DNA of 64,000 nt. Origin: Caldimonas mangrovi. Lineage in GTDB: Bacteria > Pseudomonadota > Gammaproteobacteria > Burkholderiales > Burkholderiaceae_C. Under the pieces are notes generated by a model, which searched no databases, was not told the origin of the DNA, and saw only the letters and a program-made list of their open reading frames with translations. The DNA lies in contig NZ_JAMKFE010000002.1 in assembly GCF_023721835.1 (NCBI RefSeq), forward strand, positions 248,001 to 312,000, written 5' to 3'. Of the stretch, positions 63,202-64,000 are shown piece by piece. Within the stretch, counting starts at the first letter, position 1. Every line of letters begins with the position of its first letter. The translations under genes and the position numbers were made by a program.

Positions 63202-63831
63202 ATGAAATTCGTCGCATTTGAGCGCCAACTGCAGGGGACCGGAGCGAGCCGCCGCCTGCGCCGCGCCGACAAGGTGCCTGGCATCGTCTACGGAGCCGGT
63301 ACGCCGGCCATGATCGAACTCGATCACAACGCGCTGTTCCACGCGCTGAAGAAGGAAGCCTTCCACTCGTCCATCCTCGAGATGGAACTGGCCGGCAAGG
63401 TCGAGAAGGTGCTGCTGCGAGACGTGCAGATGCATGCCTTCCGGCCCATCGTGCTGCACGTGGACTTCCAGCGCGTCGATCCGAAGACGAAGATCGTCAA
63501 GAAGGTGCCGCTGCACTTCATCAACGAAGAGAACTCGCCGGCTGTCAAGACCGACAAGTGCACCATCAGCCACATCGCCACCGACCTGGAGATCCAGTGC
63601 CTGGCGCAGGCGTTGCCCGAGTTCATCGAAGTGGATCTGGGCGAAGTCGTCAAGGGCCAGTCGCTGCACGTCAACGACCTGAAGCTGCCGAAGGGCGTGA
63701 AGGTCGTCACGCACGGCAAGCCGAACCCGGTGATCGCCACGGCCGTTGCCCCGGTCGAGGAAGTGATCGTCGAAGCCCCGGCAGCCCCGGCCGCCGAGCC
63801 GGCCAAGGGCAAAGGCAAGGGCAAGAAGTAA
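63202..63831 (+). CDS. rplY: 50S ribosomal protein L25 (CTC family)
   Basis: A 209-residue long-form L25 of the CTC type, with N-terminal 5S rRNA-binding domain and a C-terminal beta domain; ends in a Lys/Gly/Ala tail (AKGKGKGKK). A GGAGAG ribosome site precedes the ATG. Downstream of prs by 110 bp. Confidence 0.96.
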   Translation: MKFVAFERQLQGTGASRRLRRADKVPGIVYGAGTPAMIELDHNALFHALKKEAFHSSILEMELAGKVEKVLLRDVQMHAFRPIVLHVDFQRVDPKTKIVKKVPLHFINEENSPAVKTDKCTISHIATDLEIQCLAQALPEFIEVDLGEVVKGQSLHVNDLKLPKGVKVVTHGKPNPVIATAVAPVEEVIVEAPAAPAAEPAKGKGKGKK

Positions 63832-63855
63832 TTCAGGCCCTACGGCTTTCGGAAG

Positions 63856-63878
63856 AGCCCCGCATCGCGGGGCTTTTT
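63856..63878 (+). terminator. Rho-independent terminator after rplY
   Basis: AGCCCCGC-ATC-GCGGGGCT forms a perfect 8-bp GC-rich stem with a 3-nt loop, followed by TTTT. It closes the prs/rplY unit 24 bp after the rplY stop. Confidence 0.9.
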
Positions 63879-63940
63879 CGTTGCTGGTCCCTCATTGGAG
63901 GGGAGGGCTGTTCACGCCAACCCCGGGATAATCGCGCTCC

Positions 63941-64000
63941 ATGATCCGTTTGTTTGTGGGCCTGGGCAATCCCGGGCCGGAGTACGAGGCGACGCGCCAC
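63941..64000 (+). CDS. pth: Peptidyl-tRNA hydrolase, 5' end (cut by window)
   Basis: The first 20 codons read MIRLFVGLGNPGPEYEATRH, the conserved N-terminus of Pth, including the Asn of GLGNPG and the catalytic His20. The enzyme frees tRNA from stalled peptidyl-tRNA. The rest lies outside the window. The order rplY-pth is conserved. Confidence 0.95.
   Translation, partial: MIRLFVGLGNPGPEYEATRH

Overview
The window is one contiguous stretch of high-GC chromosome from a betaproteobacterium, most likely of the order Burkholderiales (Rubrivivax/Leptothrix/Caldimonas-like; genus not resolvable by eye). The reasons are a conserved housekeeping block in the usual betaproteobacterial order (hrcA, nadK, recN, rapZ, LON-domain protein, mutY, dynamin-like GTPase, mutM, TPR lipoprotein-sorting neighbour, lolB, ispE, tRNA-Gln, prs, rplY, pth) and a rich set of aromatic and amino-acid catabolic genes controlled by IclR, Lrp, LysR and GntR regulators. 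Genes are tightly packed, often with 4-bp ATGA overlaps. No transposase, integrase, phage gene or CRISPR array is visible.

Left part (1-11.5 kb): the 3' end of a carboxymuconolactone decarboxylase/enol-lactonase fusion, an isolated nuoB, an AraC regulator, sbcB (exonuclease I), a sugar-dehydrogenase-like lipoprotein, and the lower beta-ketoadipate genes pcaFJI with a divergent IclR regulator and two palindromic operators. A divergent Lrp regulator/PLP enzyme pair follows.

Homogentisate block (11.5-21.2 kb): an IclR regulator faces a long operon of MBL-fold protein, FAD aromatic hydroxylase, DUF2783 small protein, hmgA, fahA and a three-part TRAP transporter. This resembles a route for uptake of a hydroxyphenylacetate-type acid, hydroxylation to homogentisate and cleavage to fumarate plus acetoacetate. 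A REP-like GC-rich element appears to be inserted in frame in the hydroxylase. No zeta-class maleylacetoacetate isomerase is present.

Central accessory system (22.4-32.2 kb), the most interesting part: a GntR regulator behind a near-perfect sigma-54 promoter, an AprA/FrdA-like flavoprotein, an AprB-like ferredoxin, a HEAT-repeat protein, a 7Fe ferredoxin, a sulfonate/nitrate-type ABC importer whose binding protein carries a C-terminal NosL/YHS-like domain, a DUF971 protein, a ferredoxin-NADP reductase and a UPF0324 (YeiH-type) putative sulfate exporter. The genes read as one co-directional unit that could import a sulfur-containing or other oxyanionic compound, carry out a flavin/Fe-S redox step in the cytoplasm and export the inorganic product. 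This function is inferred, not shown.

Right-centre (32.2-49.1 kb): copper-chaperone-like protein, LysR/DoxX/GST trio, a lysine-catabolic pair (lysine 6-dehydrogenase-like and aminoadipate-semialdehyde dehydrogenase) with an Lrp regulator, another Lrp with an ornithine aminotransferase, a SulP anion transporter, an S41 peptidase, a ketopantoate-reductase-like enzyme, and a less conserved stretch of small unknown genes, MarR and XRE regulators and a beta-helix lipoprotein ending at a CAU tRNA. From 49 kb to the end is the housekeeping block, including an apparent sigma-70 promoter inside ispE that would serve tRNA-Gln and prs.
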